Of a stretch of 42,850 bases of DNA, positions 16,345 to 24,871 are shown piece by piece. The stretch covers positions 1 to 42,850 of the IMG/VR virus record IMGVR_UViG_3300047564_002615; one strand, written 5' to 3'. The stretch comes from a virus. The translations under genes and the position numbers were made by a program. Numbering within the stretch: the first letter of the stretch is position 1; the number at the start of each line of letters is the position of its first letter. Below the pieces are notes generated by a model that made no database searches, was not told where the DNA came from, and worked only from the letters and a program-made list of their open reading frames with translations.

Positions 16345-19238
16345 GTCTTGTATAAATGTTCTGCATATAATTTATGATATTTTTCATCAAACTGTTTCAT
16401 GAGCCAATCAAAATCGTTGATCTTTTTAAGTAATTCGATGTTACCTTGATTTTGTAATCCGTAAGCACTACCCATTTTAGCACCTTGTATTGCGTACTTG
16501 CCACATTGTCTACCTGCACCAACAGTACACCAAATTCTTAAACGTTCAGCAGTTTCTTCATCTTTTTGTCTATCAATAACTTTACTTGCTAATTTAGTGC
16601 ATTCACGGAATGCACTTTTCCAAGTATTAAAAGGGTCTGTGTTGAATGCAGTAATATTTGATATATCATGCACAGCCTTGAACTTGCTGCTAATACTTGT
16701 AGTCATGTCGGGCTTGCTGATATCCATGTTAATTGTCAATTCTGTAGGAAACAGTTTTACGCCACCATATCCGTATACCATGTCGTTTATAGGGTTTTGG
16801 CTACGCCACACATGAACTGTTTCTCGATCCCAACGAGCTACTTGATAATCGAATTTAAAATCATCAACAATTATAGCATCGCCATCTACGATCCAAAACA
16901 AATCAGTATCACACAATTTAGCTGCTTCAATATGTGCTTGATGAATACCTTTGACTCCGTGTACACGCTTTGTATTAGGAAATCGTTCTAATATACGATT
17001 ATAATTTTTGTCAGCATTAGGTTCTTGATAACTGATAAACACAATATCGTAAGGTTTAGGGGTACTAATAACAATATTAATTTCTTTTTTTGCAGCTACA
17101 AATTTGTAATCAAATTCTCGTTTGCTAAATTTAGCATATTTACTGCACAGTAAAATACCATCATGATATTTTCCATTTAGATAAGCATGAGTTATTGTTC
17201 TATCATACTGTTCATCATGACTAAAATACGTGTCAAATCCAAACCTACTAGTAGGATTAACATAATCAGGTACAATCCAGAACATTTCAGTTTTGCTTGC
17301 ATTAAGTGCGTCAATATAATCCTCATATGTTTTAGGATAGAATATTTCATATCGACATGGGCCACTTGCAACTATGTTCCATTCCTTCCTGTTTAGAATA
17401 AATCTGTGCTCCACTTCCTTTTTTGTTAGCAGGCGATGCTTGGATAGCAAGAACAAACCATTATAAAGGTCTTTGCCTTTTACCCTATGTATGAATGCAT
17501 GATTTTGCTGTCTGTCATATATATTATCGTGAGTAAAGTAAATATCAAACTTGAAATTTTCTGCAATAGAAATGTTATTACTGTTTGCCCAGAACAATTC
17601 AGTAGTGGTATTGTCATATGCGTTTAAATAATCTTCATAACTATCCACTACAAATGTGTCGTACTGTTTAGGGCCACTGCCTACTATTTTCCATTCTTTG
17701 CGATTTACGATATGTCTAAATTCAACTTCTTTTTGTGTCAAGGGTCGATGCTTGCTACATAGAAAGAGTCCGTTATACAGATCCTTGTCTTGTACCTTGT
17801 GAATGAATGCATGATTTTGCATTCTATCATATTTGTTGTCATGAGTAAAATATACATTGGGTATTGTAGCAGAGATATTCCTACTGCTCATCCAAAACAT
17901 TTCTGTTTTGCTATCTTCTACTGCTTTTAAGTATTCGTCGTAACTGTCAATTTCGTATACTGAATAATCAACACCAGTTGATGCTTCGATATTCCATTCT
18001 TTGGCATTTACAAGAAAACGATGTTCTACTTCACGTTGTGTAAGCGGTCTATGCTTACTACATAAAAACAATCCGTTGCGTTTATCTCCACAGTGTAAAA
18101 AGTTGTGATTTGTTTTTCTGTCAAATGCATTGTCGTGTGTAAAGTAGATGTTGGGTATATTTGCAGTAATATTTTTGCTGCTCATCCAAAACATTTCAGT
18201 TTTACTGTTTTCTAAAGCATACAGGTATTCGTCATAGCTATCGATATCAAATACAGGATATGTTAGAGGACCACTAGCAACCACGTCCCACTCTTTTGCA
18301 TTTACAATAAATCTATGCTCAAACTCACGTTGTGTTAGAGGTCTGTGTTTGGTTAACAGAAACACACCGTTGCGATAATCTTTGCCATCTACTCTATGTA
18401 TAAAGTTGTGATTGGATTTTCGATCATACTCATTGTCGTGGGTAAAATATAAATCCATTTTAAAGTTAGGATCTAACTTTACATTTGATGTAAATGTCCA
18501 AAATAGTTCTGTGGTATCTTTACTTTCAATAGCTGCAAGATATTCATCGTAGGTATTGCACTCTACTATGTCATAAAACTTTTTGGTACTTCCTACAATA
18601 TTGTGTTCAATGCGATTCACAGGAAATCTATATTCCACTTCACGTTCAGATAGCTCTCTCCGCTTTGTGCATAAAAATAACCCGTTATACAGGCGTTGAT
18701 CATCGACTTGGTTAATAAAAGCGTGGGTTTGATTTCTTAGCTGACTGTCGTGATGCGAAATATAGAAAGTGTTAACAAGATGTAGGTCATGCGTTATAAC
18801 ATTACTGCTCATCCAAAACAATTCTGTAGTAGAATTTTCAAGAGCAAACTTATAATCTTGATAACCATTTATAGCAAATAAGTCGTAGGGTTTAGGAACA
18901 CTAGCTACTATGTCTATTTCTTTTTTATTAATATAAAATCTATGTTCGATTTCTTTGTTGGATACATATGAATTTTTTGGTATCAGTGCAATACCGTCAT
19001 AAGAATTATTGTTCTTAAAAACATGTACATAATTTTGACTCCACTGGTCTGGAACATAAGTAAAGTCAAATTCACTGTTCACTATTACATCGTCCGGAAC
19101 TAACCAGAAGAAATCTGTTAAAGAAATTTTACGTGCATGTTCGAATGAATCGGCTTTTTTAGCAAGAGGAAATTTACTCTTTAGATCATTCCACTGTTTA
19201 GAATTTTTTTGTAATGTTATAAAAATAATATCATACAT
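16329..19238 (-). CDS. Modular glycosyltransferase-like protein with eight repeated units
   Basis: 969 residues, the largest protein here. Eight units centred on a (T/S)xxFW motif recur at residues 44, 141, 246, 350, 448, 549, 653 and 781, spaced about 97-128. Each runs FW, a YFTHD strand, a DRxxNHxFIH segment, NGLFL, KHRPLTxREVEHR and KEWxIVASxP. Only the last unit has FWIVDGDAII (DGDA, 785-788), a DxD-type metal motif of glycosyltransferases, followed by a conserved-looking tail (GYGGVKLFP, DMTTSIS, FNTDPFNTW, RIWCTVGAG). The first seven look like catalytic-motif-less copies of the same domain. Role: probably sugar transfer, with the repeats binding substrate. First gene of the long minus operon. 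Confidence 0.8.
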   Translation of the reverse strand: MYDIIFITLQKNSKQWNDLKSKFPLAKKADSFEHARKISLTDFFWLVPDDVIVNSEFDFTYVPDQWSQNYVHVFKNNNSYDGIALIPKNSYVSNKEIEHRFYINKKEIDIVASVPKPYDLFAINGYQDYKFALENSTTELFWMSSNVITHDLHLVNTFYISHHDSQLRNQTHAFINQVDDQRLYNGLFLCTKRRELSEREVEYRFPVNRIEHNIVGSTKKFYDIVECNTYDEYLAAIESKDTTELFWTFTSNVKLDPNFKMDLYFTHDNEYDRKSNHNFIHRVDGKDYRNGVFLLTKHRPLTQREFEHRFIVNAKEWDVVASGPLTYPVFDIDSYDEYLYALENSKTEMFWMSSKNITANIPNIYFTHDNAFDRKTNHNFLHCGDKRNGLFLCSKHRPLTQREVEHRFLVNAKEWNIEASTGVDYSVYEIDSYDEYLKAVEDSKTEMFWMSSRNISATIPNVYFTHDNKYDRMQNHAFIHKVQDKDLYNGLFLCSKHRPLTQKEVEFRHIVNRKEWKIVGSGPKQYDTFVVDSYEDYLNAYDNTTTELFWANSNNISIAENFKFDIYFTHDNIYDRQQNHAFIHRVKGKDLYNGLFLLSKHRLLTKKEVEHRFILNRKEWNIVASGPCRYEIFYPKTYEDYIDALNASKTEMFWIVPDYVNPTSRFGFDTYFSHDEQYDRTITHAYLNGKYHDGILLCSKYAKFSKREFDYKFVAAKKEINIVISTPKPYDIVFISYQEPNADKNYNRILERFPNTKRVHGVKGIHQAHIEAAKLCDTDLFWIVDGDAIIVDDFKFDYQVARWDRETVHVWRSQNPINDMVYGYGGVKLFPTELTINMDISKPDMTTSISSKFKAVHDISNITAFNTDPFNTWKSAFRECTKLASKVIDRQKDEETAERLRIWCTVGAGRQCGKYAIQGAKMGSAYGLQNQGNIELLKKINDFDWLMKQFDEKYHKLYAEHLYKTWKTK
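17050..18890 (-). repeat. Tandem ~300-bp coding repeats inside the modular protein
   Basis: Six to seven direct repeats of about 290-315 bp, corresponding to residues ~118-730 of the 969-aa protein. Conservation is clear at protein level (CSKHRPLTQ and YFTHDN recur) and visible in DNA at the most similar units, for example the CTCATCCAAAACA tract near 17890, 18180 and 18810. The middle units are the most alike, which suggests recent duplication or recombination among them. Confidence 0.8.
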
Positions 19239-19244
19239 ACTGTT

Positions 19245-19273
19245 ATTATATAGCAGTTTTATTGTTGTGTCAA
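19245..19273 (-). promoter_or_regulatory. Consensus sigma70 promoter for the 19238 operon
   Basis: Minus strand TTGACA (19268-19273), a 17-base spacer, then TATAAT (19245-19250): both hexamers match the consensus exactly. Six bases (AACAGT) separate the -10 from the ATG at 19238, so transcription would begin at about the first base of the start codon. It drives ten genes down to 7447. Host RNA polymerase would be expected to recognise it early in infection if this is a phage. Confidence 0.75.
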
Positions 19274-19282
19274 CTTTTTTAC

Positions 19283-19302
19283 GATAAATAGTTTACAAGG
19301 AG
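19283..19302 (+). promoter_or_regulatory. Late-type promoter box and Shine-Dalgarno for 19309
   Basis: GATAAATA (19283-19290) matches the T4 late octamer TATAAATA at seven of eight positions. AAGGAG (19297-19302) is a strong Shine-Dalgarno six bases before the ATG at 19309. This is the best ribosome site in the window and marks the fibre-like gene as one intended for high late expression. Confidence 0.55.
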
Positions 19303-19308
19303 ATTATC

Positions 19309-21141
19309 ATGGAATACTACGAAGGTGCATCTTATAAAATAAACATAGAAGGCTATGACAGCACATTAATTTTGGATGGCTATACCAGAACTCTTAAAGC
19401 TACCGTAATTGATCAAAATGACAACATTATGGTAGACCACGAAACTGGTACTCTATATGGAACGTTAGTAGGAAACATTGTTGACACTGATAATAACCTT
19501 ATTTTTGATTCGGAAAGAAGAATCATTCATGCAGAGCAATTCAAAGGCAGTATAGTCGACAAGCACGGTGACATAGTTTTTGACCATAATCAGACTACTT
19601 TTTCAGGAACATTCGTCGGCGACTTGCATGGCAATATCATGTCTGGCGAAACAGTTATTTACGATCGCGAAACACAAAGTATAAATGCAAACATCATTGG
19701 TAATTTGTTTTCAGCAGATGGCGGACTGTCTTATGATCACGACAGAAATATATTTCAAGGAACCTTTGTAGGTAACTTTTTAGACCAAGACGGCAACCTG
19801 TTGTTTTCAAGCAGCGATACTACACAAAACTTTGGTGACAATGTATTAATGTATTCAGATGGCACCATTGCATTAGATTTGCATACTAAAATTATCACAG
19901 GCAGTTTGTGGGGAAATATTGTTACACAAGAAGGTAATGTTCTGCTCAATGCAGAATCCGAAGGCTTTTACGGAAATGTACACGGCCATGTGTTTAGTCG
20001 AGATGGGGCAATATTGCTTGATGTTGATACAAAAACAATAACAGGCAATTTGATTGGCGATATTTATAACGCAGATGGATTTTTAATATTTGACCACGAA
20101 ACATTTGAACTTAGATCAAACGTAATGGGTAACATACTTGCTTCCGATGGCAGTATTATGGTTGATACACAAACAGGTGTTATAGTAGGTACAGTTGTAG
20201 GAAACGTATCAGGAAATATTGTAAATTCAGATATGATGACTGTATTTGACTCCGATAACGTAACTTTTGCTTTTCCAATTCGAGCTGATATTATCGGTTC
20301 AGTAACCGGTAATATATATGACATTGATGGTGATAAAATATTAGACGCAGATGAAAGAACGTTACAGATCAATTCAATTATTAGTAATTCAATATCTTCA
20401 AACTTCTTTGGTACCTTTATAGGCAATATTATAGACCCAGATGGTTTGGTTGTTTTAAATTCAGACTCAAATGAATTTTTAGGAACTGTAACCGGTCAAT
20501 TAGAAGGAAATATCTTCAATAGCAGTGGCCAAATAGTATATAACTTTGAAGCAAAAGAGTTTAATCTTGATACAGTCAAAATTGTAGACCAATTGTTGTC
20601 GATAGATTATGAAAATAACTTGTTGAGTATTGGAAAAGCGTCTTCTAGTGTACCATACAGCGGCGGTACTCTAGCAATATATTCAAACAAAGATATCACA
20701 GATGACTATGGTCCTTTGAGTATTTACGTTTCTAAAGACAATTCAAATTTAGGAGCTATTACTCTAGTAAAATCAAGAGGTACAATTGACCAACCTATGC
20801 CTGTACAACCAGGCGATAAGTTGAATGGCATATTATTTGGAGCACAATCAGGTTCATCATCCGAAACTATATGTGCAGTAGGTTCAATAGAATTTTCAGT
20901 AGAAGAAAATTCTGTTATTTCTGATTATAAAATTGCAGGACAATTTGATTTACTATTATCCAACAGCAATGGCGAACTTGTAAACGTTTTGTCTGTAAAC
21001 TCTGACGGATATTTAAAAACAAAGATCAAAGATCTAAGTATAGTAGGACAAACTTCTAATACACCGACAAATAGTACTCCTAATAGATGGTTAGAAGTGC
21101 TAGTAAATGGTATTACACAGTATATTCCTCTATATTCATAA
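19309..21141 (+). CDS. Virion fibre-like repeat protein
   Basis: 610 residues. From about residue 20 to 420 it consists of roughly a dozen imperfect repeats of 28-40 residues with the pattern GxxxGNIxDxDGxxxxDxxTxxI, typical of extended beta structure in phage fibres. Residues ~420-580 form a non-repetitive domain. The end, PNRWLEVLVNGITQYIPLYS, has the W-x-VxVNG-x-IPLY form seen at the C terminus of many marine phage structural proteins (recognised from memory). No signal peptide, no Cys clusters. The only gene here that looks structural; it is transcribed alone from its own late-type box, opposite the glycosyltransferase-rSAM operon. Possible target of the tailoring enzymes, by position only. 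Confidence 0.7.
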   Translation: MEYYEGASYKINIEGYDSTLILDGYTRTLKATVIDQNDNIMVDHETGTLYGTLVGNIVDTDNNLIFDSERRIIHAEQFKGSIVDKHGDIVFDHNQTTFSGTFVGDLHGNIMSGETVIYDRETQSINANIIGNLFSADGGLSYDHDRNIFQGTFVGNFLDQDGNLLFSSSDTTQNFGDNVLMYSDGTIALDLHTKIITGSLWGNIVTQEGNVLLNAESEGFYGNVHGHVFSRDGAILLDVDTKTITGNLIGDIYNADGFLIFDHETFELRSNVMGNILASDGSIMVDTQTGVIVGTVVGNVSGNIVNSDMMTVFDSDNVTFAFPIRADIIGSVTGNIYDIDGDKILDADERTLQINSIISNSISSNFFGTFIGNIIDPDGLVVLNSDSNEFLGTVTGQLEGNIFNSSGQIVYNFEAKEFNLDTVKIVDQLLSIDYENNLLSIGKASSSVPYSGGTLAIYSNKDITDDYGPLSIYVSKDNSNLGAITLVKSRGTIDQPMPVQPGDKLNGILFGAQSGSSSETICAVGSIEFSVEENSVISDYKIAGQFDLLLSNSNGELVNVLSVNSDGYLKTKIKDLSIVGQTSNTPTNSTPNRWLEVLVNGITQYIPLYS

Positions 21142-23026
21142 TAGACGTGTGATTATGTTTTTTTGTAATATTTGTAATCAAATTAGTGCCAAATCCTGAT
21201 CTGTTAAGAAAATGTAACTTTGATCTAAAATCATAAAAATCATCCCAACTTTTTAGTGGTTCAAATGTATATTCAACAAACATGTTAACTAGGCTGTCTT
21301 CAAACATAATATATTCGTATATATTGTATCTAAAATTGTATTTTTCAAGATTTGGTCTATTATAATCAACTGAAAACATTTTATTAAATAACATAACATC
21401 TTCTTCTAAGGCATTGTTAACATTGTCAAAATACTTGCTTGCCCATTCAGCAATGGCTGCTTCTACTCCGGATCTATTTTGATGCAGCTCGAATTGATTG
21501 TCATACAATACTACATCGTCTCTAGCTTCGCCGCCATTAGATGTTTTGTATTCAACTTGATCCCAGAAGAATGCTTTGTAAGCTTCTTCGTGTGACTTGT
21601 AGATTTTATTTAAAACAGGATTAGTTTGAATAAACTGTTTTAGATCTTCGTACAGATCAAGATAACTAATGCCCTTGTATTTGTGCAAAAATCTTGCAAT
21701 AATCTGTGTCCAACCATAGTTGTGAAAATTTACAAGAATCCAAGAAAACATCCACGATTCTAACATCTCTTCTTTGCTCATATACTTGGTTTCAACTACA
21801 AGTCTACTGATCTCAGGAATACGTGTAGGTTGTCCGCCTTCAATGTGTGGAACAGTTCTTGTTACTATTCCGTGCTTGTCTATTTGGTCTGCTAATGGTG
21901 AATTTCTAAGAACGTCAAGTGGATATATTTCCAATGATTTATGAAGTCCTAAAGTTAGTGCTTTATCTAAGCCAGTTTTCCAAGATGCAACAGTTTCTTT
22001 AGGTAACCCTAATATTAACTCAGTAAAATATGATATTCTATTTACATTACACTCATGGAAAATTTCGCTGATATCATTTATGCCTAAATTTCTTCTTTCA
22101 ATTTCAACCAATACGTCATTGTCTAGAGATTGTAAACTAAGAGTAAAGCCTCTAAAAATTCCTCCTTCGTTTAATACTTTAGCAATGTCTAACAGTTGTT
22201 TAGTACTGTTTTTATACCAGTTGATAATTATACCATTTGGATATCCATATTTCTTTTTACATTTTACTATGTGTTTGGCTATAGCTAAATCTCTTTCGTA
22301 AAAGACACCAAAATTAGCATCTCCTACTGATACAAAATCGATTTTATTCTTTGCCATCCACTCAATCTCATTGAACACTCTGTCGTCGTGCATTTTTTTA
22401 ATTTTACTAAATGTCATGCTACCCCAATCACAGAATGTACATTTAAACGGACAACCTCGATTGGTTTCAATAGTTGTAGCCCAAACAAACTCTGGATGCT
22501 TTTTCATTACAATTTCATAAACGTTTGATTCATACATTGGACTAGGCAAAACGCTTGTTTCTAATCTAGGACTACGTGGATAAGTAGGTTTAACTTTACC
22601 TGTTTCATTTATATCACGTAGCATTTTAAGTAATATTTCTTCACCTTCTCCGTAATGAGCACTATCTATAAACTTGTGCTGTTCAAGATATTCTTCACAA
22701 TGTTTGTCAACTTGATTTCCACCATATATAATAATGCAGTTAGGAAAACGCTCTTTGATTAATTTTGACAAAATTAGACAAAAATTTTCATTCCACACTT
22801 GTACACTAAACAAGCACACATCCGGATCTACTAATTCTTTTACAATATCTGCAGGTTCATTTCTTACAACATATACATCTATTAGTTCAAAGTTATTGTG
22901 TATGTCTTGATGTTGTACTGCATATGTCCAAACCGAAGATAGACTAAAAGGCAGCCAATGACTAGTAAAGTTCTTTCCAAAACCTGCCTGATAATTTGGT
23001 TGGAACAAATAAACTCTTTTCTTCAT
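21113..23026 (-). CDS. Class-B-type radical SAM protein with N-terminal B12-binding-like domain
   Basis: 637 residues. An N-terminal Rossmann-like part (RVYLFQPNY, VCLFSVQVWNE, IIIYGGNQ, AHYGEGEEI) resembles the cobalamin-binding domain of class-B enzymes, without a clear DxHxxG. The rSAM motif is C192-x3-C196-x2-C199 (CPFKCTFC) followed by DWG. The later SAM-barrel strands are VSVGDANFG and LILGLPKET. About 230 C-terminal residues are unassigned and helical. It differs strongly from 1833-3347. Last gene of its minus operon; the start shares one base with the preceding stop (TAATG), and the 3' end overlaps the fibre-like gene by 29 bases. Confidence 0.87.
   Translation of the reverse strand: MKKRVYLFQPNYQAGFGKNFTSHWLPFSLSSVWTYAVQHQDIHNNFELIDVYVVRNEPADIVKELVDPDVCLFSVQVWNENFCLILSKLIKERFPNCIIIYGGNQVDKHCEEYLEQHKFIDSAHYGEGEEILLKMLRDINETGKVKPTYPRSPRLETSVLPSPMYESNVYEIVMKKHPEFVWATTIETNRGCPFKCTFCDWGSMTFSKIKKMHDDRVFNEIEWMAKNKIDFVSVGDANFGVFYERDLAIAKHIVKCKKKYGYPNGIIINWYKNSTKQLLDIAKVLNEGGIFRGFTLSLQSLDNDVLVEIERRNLGINDISEIFHECNVNRISYFTELILGLPKETVASWKTGLDKALTLGLHKSLEIYPLDVLRNSPLADQIDKHGIVTRTVPHIEGGQPTRIPEISRLVVETKYMSKEEMLESWMFSWILVNFHNYGWTQIIARFLHKYKGISYLDLYEDLKQFIQTNPVLNKIYKSHEEAYKAFFWDQVEYKTSNGGEARDDVVLYDNQFELHQNRSGVEAAIAEWASKYFDNVNNALEEDVMLFNKMFSVDYNRPNLEKYNFRYNIYEYIMFEDSLVNMFVEYTFEPLKSWDDFYDFRSKLHFLNRSGFGTNLITNITKKHNHTSIMNIEEYTV
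21137..21164 (+). terminator. Possible weak terminator after 19309-21141
   Basis: CATAAT (21137-21142) and ATTATG (21152-21157) can pair with a 9-base loop and are followed by seven T (21158-21164). The stem is short and has one G:C pair, so it would be weak. It spans the stop codon and lies inside the 3' end of the convergent gene. Confidence 0.3.
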
Positions 23027-23673
23027 TATTTGTCCTCAAACAAAAATTCTGTGCTGTTATAAAATCTAAATGTTGCAACATTTCTCATTTCGTTTGTTGG
23101 ATTATACACCCCATGAGGAACATTGACTCTCAAAACGGCTGGTTTGTCTAAAACCAATCTTGCTACTTCTGTAACCGAATTAGGATCTACACCGCCACAA
23201 AAATAAAAATTAGGATAATAGCAATACTTTGGAGTCTCATCATTTATCTTATAAAATAGTGTTTCACTGTTTTCACAATTTTCTAGAGGAATATTAATTG
23301 CGTTTGTTGGCTCAAATTGAGTTTCTTCCCAGTCTTCTTCGTCCTTGGCATCTATGTGTATAAAAACACAATCTTTATCCAGTGGGTCTTTAACCTCAAT
23401 TTTGTTTGGAGCATTTACAAAATAAATTAGTTGGTGAACATCTAATCCCATTGACTTAAATGTTGCATATAAATCTGGCAATTCTTTTTCTATTGTATCT
23501 TCAAAAAAACAATACCAGCTCACGTGGACTTCTTGTCCTTGTGGCGTCATTTTAGAGTATTCTTTAGTTAATTCATCCGGCGGTGGATTGTTATTTCTAA
23601 AATTTATTAGATCTGCTTGATGTTTTTTCCAATTAGGAATATCAAGATAATTATAATATTTTTTATAAGACAT
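23026..23673 (-). CDS. 2OG-Fe(II) oxygenase/cupin-like protein
   Basis: 215 residues from the ATG at 23673, which overlaps the upstream stop by 11 bases; the longer frame to 23748 would only add 25 residues read through the neighbour. H106-x-D108 (FIHIDA), H187 (NVPHGVYNP) and R203 (ATFRF) give a plausible iron and 2-oxoglutarate site on a jelly-roll framework. The N-terminal half is helical and unassigned. It lies between a glycosyltransferase-like gene and a B12-type rSAM gene. Confidence 0.6.
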   Translation of the reverse strand: MSYKKYYNYLDIPNWKKHQADLINFRNNNPPPDELTKEYSKMTPQGQEVHVSWYCFFEDTIEKELPDLYATFKSMGLDVHQLIYFVNAPNKIEVKDPLDKDCVFIHIDAKDEEDWEETQFEPTNAINIPLENCENSETLFYKINDETPKYCYYPNFYFCGGVDPNSVTEVARLVLDKPAVLRVNVPHGVYNPTNEMRNVATFRFYNSTEFLFEDK

Positions 23674-24871
23674 CTTCTTCCTTTGGTATTTGAATATATT
23701 TACCGAAATCGTAAGGCACAATAAATTTTCTGGCACTATCGTCAACACAAATGTTATTTAAAAAGTCAATTAAGTCAAGATGCTGTTGTTCAATTTTTTT
23801 ACATATATTAAAATTGTGTTCAACTCCATCTCTTATTTTACTTTGATTTTTGTTAGCATTTTTTAAAAAATATTCTACGTTAGTAGCAACTGCACAATTT
23901 TTTTCATCCCAGTTGTCTATTTTATAATAATCCGGTATAGCAAAAAACTCTTCAAACGTACAAAATCCTAGACTTTTTACATATTCAATTCTATCTTTGT
24001 GATCAGCTAAAATAAAAGGAAGTCGATTTCTCATAGGTTTGAATAATCCTTGCGTTAAGTATTTCCAATTTGCATGAGGAGGATACGCCCATCCTTCGGT
24101 TATGACATCAATTGATACTTGGGCATATTCTTCATACGGCGATGATACCATCAAGAGTGCAGCAGGTCCATCCCAAACTTTATTATCCACAATTTGTTTA
24201 CCGGTCATATCTGCATAACCTCTGTAAGCACCAGTATTCTCGTCGTGATTGTTAATTGTGTCTTTTAAAAACTTTCTATAATCCTCATCGGAGTATTCTT
24301 TAAAATAATTTCTAACATATTCTTTGTCACGTTCCGATTTTAATGAATAAAAACTATATAAAGAGTTTTTTAACATATCTTTTTCGTAAAATGCTTTAAG
24401 CAATCCAATCCTATTTGGACGACTTATTTCACCTGTAAAAAACATAAATTTACCAGTATCAGGATTCCATTCATGTTGAGAATACTCTAAACCATTATTT
24501 CTGCGAGAGTCCACAGATTTGATCATTTCTAATCCATAATGCATTTTTAATAATTTAACATCTATGTTTCTATTTTCAAATTCTTTGTCAAAGTCATGTG
24601 CTTGACCTAATAATAGATAGGTTGTATTAATATTGATTTTTTTAAATTCTGCTATTAAATCTTTTAACCAATCATAAAAAATATCATTATCTTTGTATGC
24701 CATTCCATCAATTAACATCAATCCTACTACTGTATCAATATTGTAATTTTTTTGATATTCTTTAACTTGCTTTAATATAAGCTTCCTATGAAACTCATAC
24801 ATTTCTATATCAGTATAAGTTTTGTCTGAGTATATCCACCATAACTCAAACTTTATTATAGCTGCTTTCAT
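23663..24871 (-). CDS. Glycosyltransferase-like protein (exostosin/fucosyltransferase type)
   Basis: 402 residues. The middle holds KFMFFTGEISRPNRIGLL with LLKAFYEKDMLKNSLYS, and the C-terminal half holds VITEGW, LTQGLFKPMRNRLPFILAD and LGFCTFEEFF in sequence. This order (nucleotide-sugar region, then KP...PFI, then LGF.TF) is that of exostosin-like and GT10-like glycosyltransferases; the assignment is from motif order only. No DxD motif stands out. It follows an N-twitch rSAM gene with a 4-base overlap (ATGA) and would add sugar to a product or surface. Confidence 0.6.
   Translation of the reverse strand: MKAAIIKFELWWIYSDKTYTDIEMYEFHRKLILKQVKEYQKNYNIDTVVGLMLIDGMAYKDNDIFYDWLKDLIAEFKKININTTYLLLGQAHDFDKEFENRNIDVKLLKMHYGLEMIKSVDSRRNNGLEYSQHEWNPDTGKFMFFTGEISRPNRIGLLKAFYEKDMLKNSLYSFYSLKSERDKEYVRNYFKEYSDEDYRKFLKDTINNHDENTGAYRGYADMTGKQIVDNKVWDGPAALLMVSSPYEEYAQVSIDVITEGWAYPPHANWKYLTQGLFKPMRNRLPFILADHKDRIEYVKSLGFCTFEEFFAIPDYYKIDNWDEKNCAVATNVEYFLKNANKNQSKIRDGVEHNFNICKKIEQQHLDLIDFLNNICVDDSARKFIVPYDFGKYIQIPKEEDVL

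Noticed and set aside
17050-18890. CRISPR-like or transposon repeats
   Set aside because: The repeat unit is ~300 bp, continuous, in frame and codes for protein modules; no short direct repeats with spacers.
20064-20426. Antisense open frame (120 aa) under the fibre-like gene
   Set aside because: Repetitive PT/IT-rich translation that only mirrors the repeats of 19309-21141.
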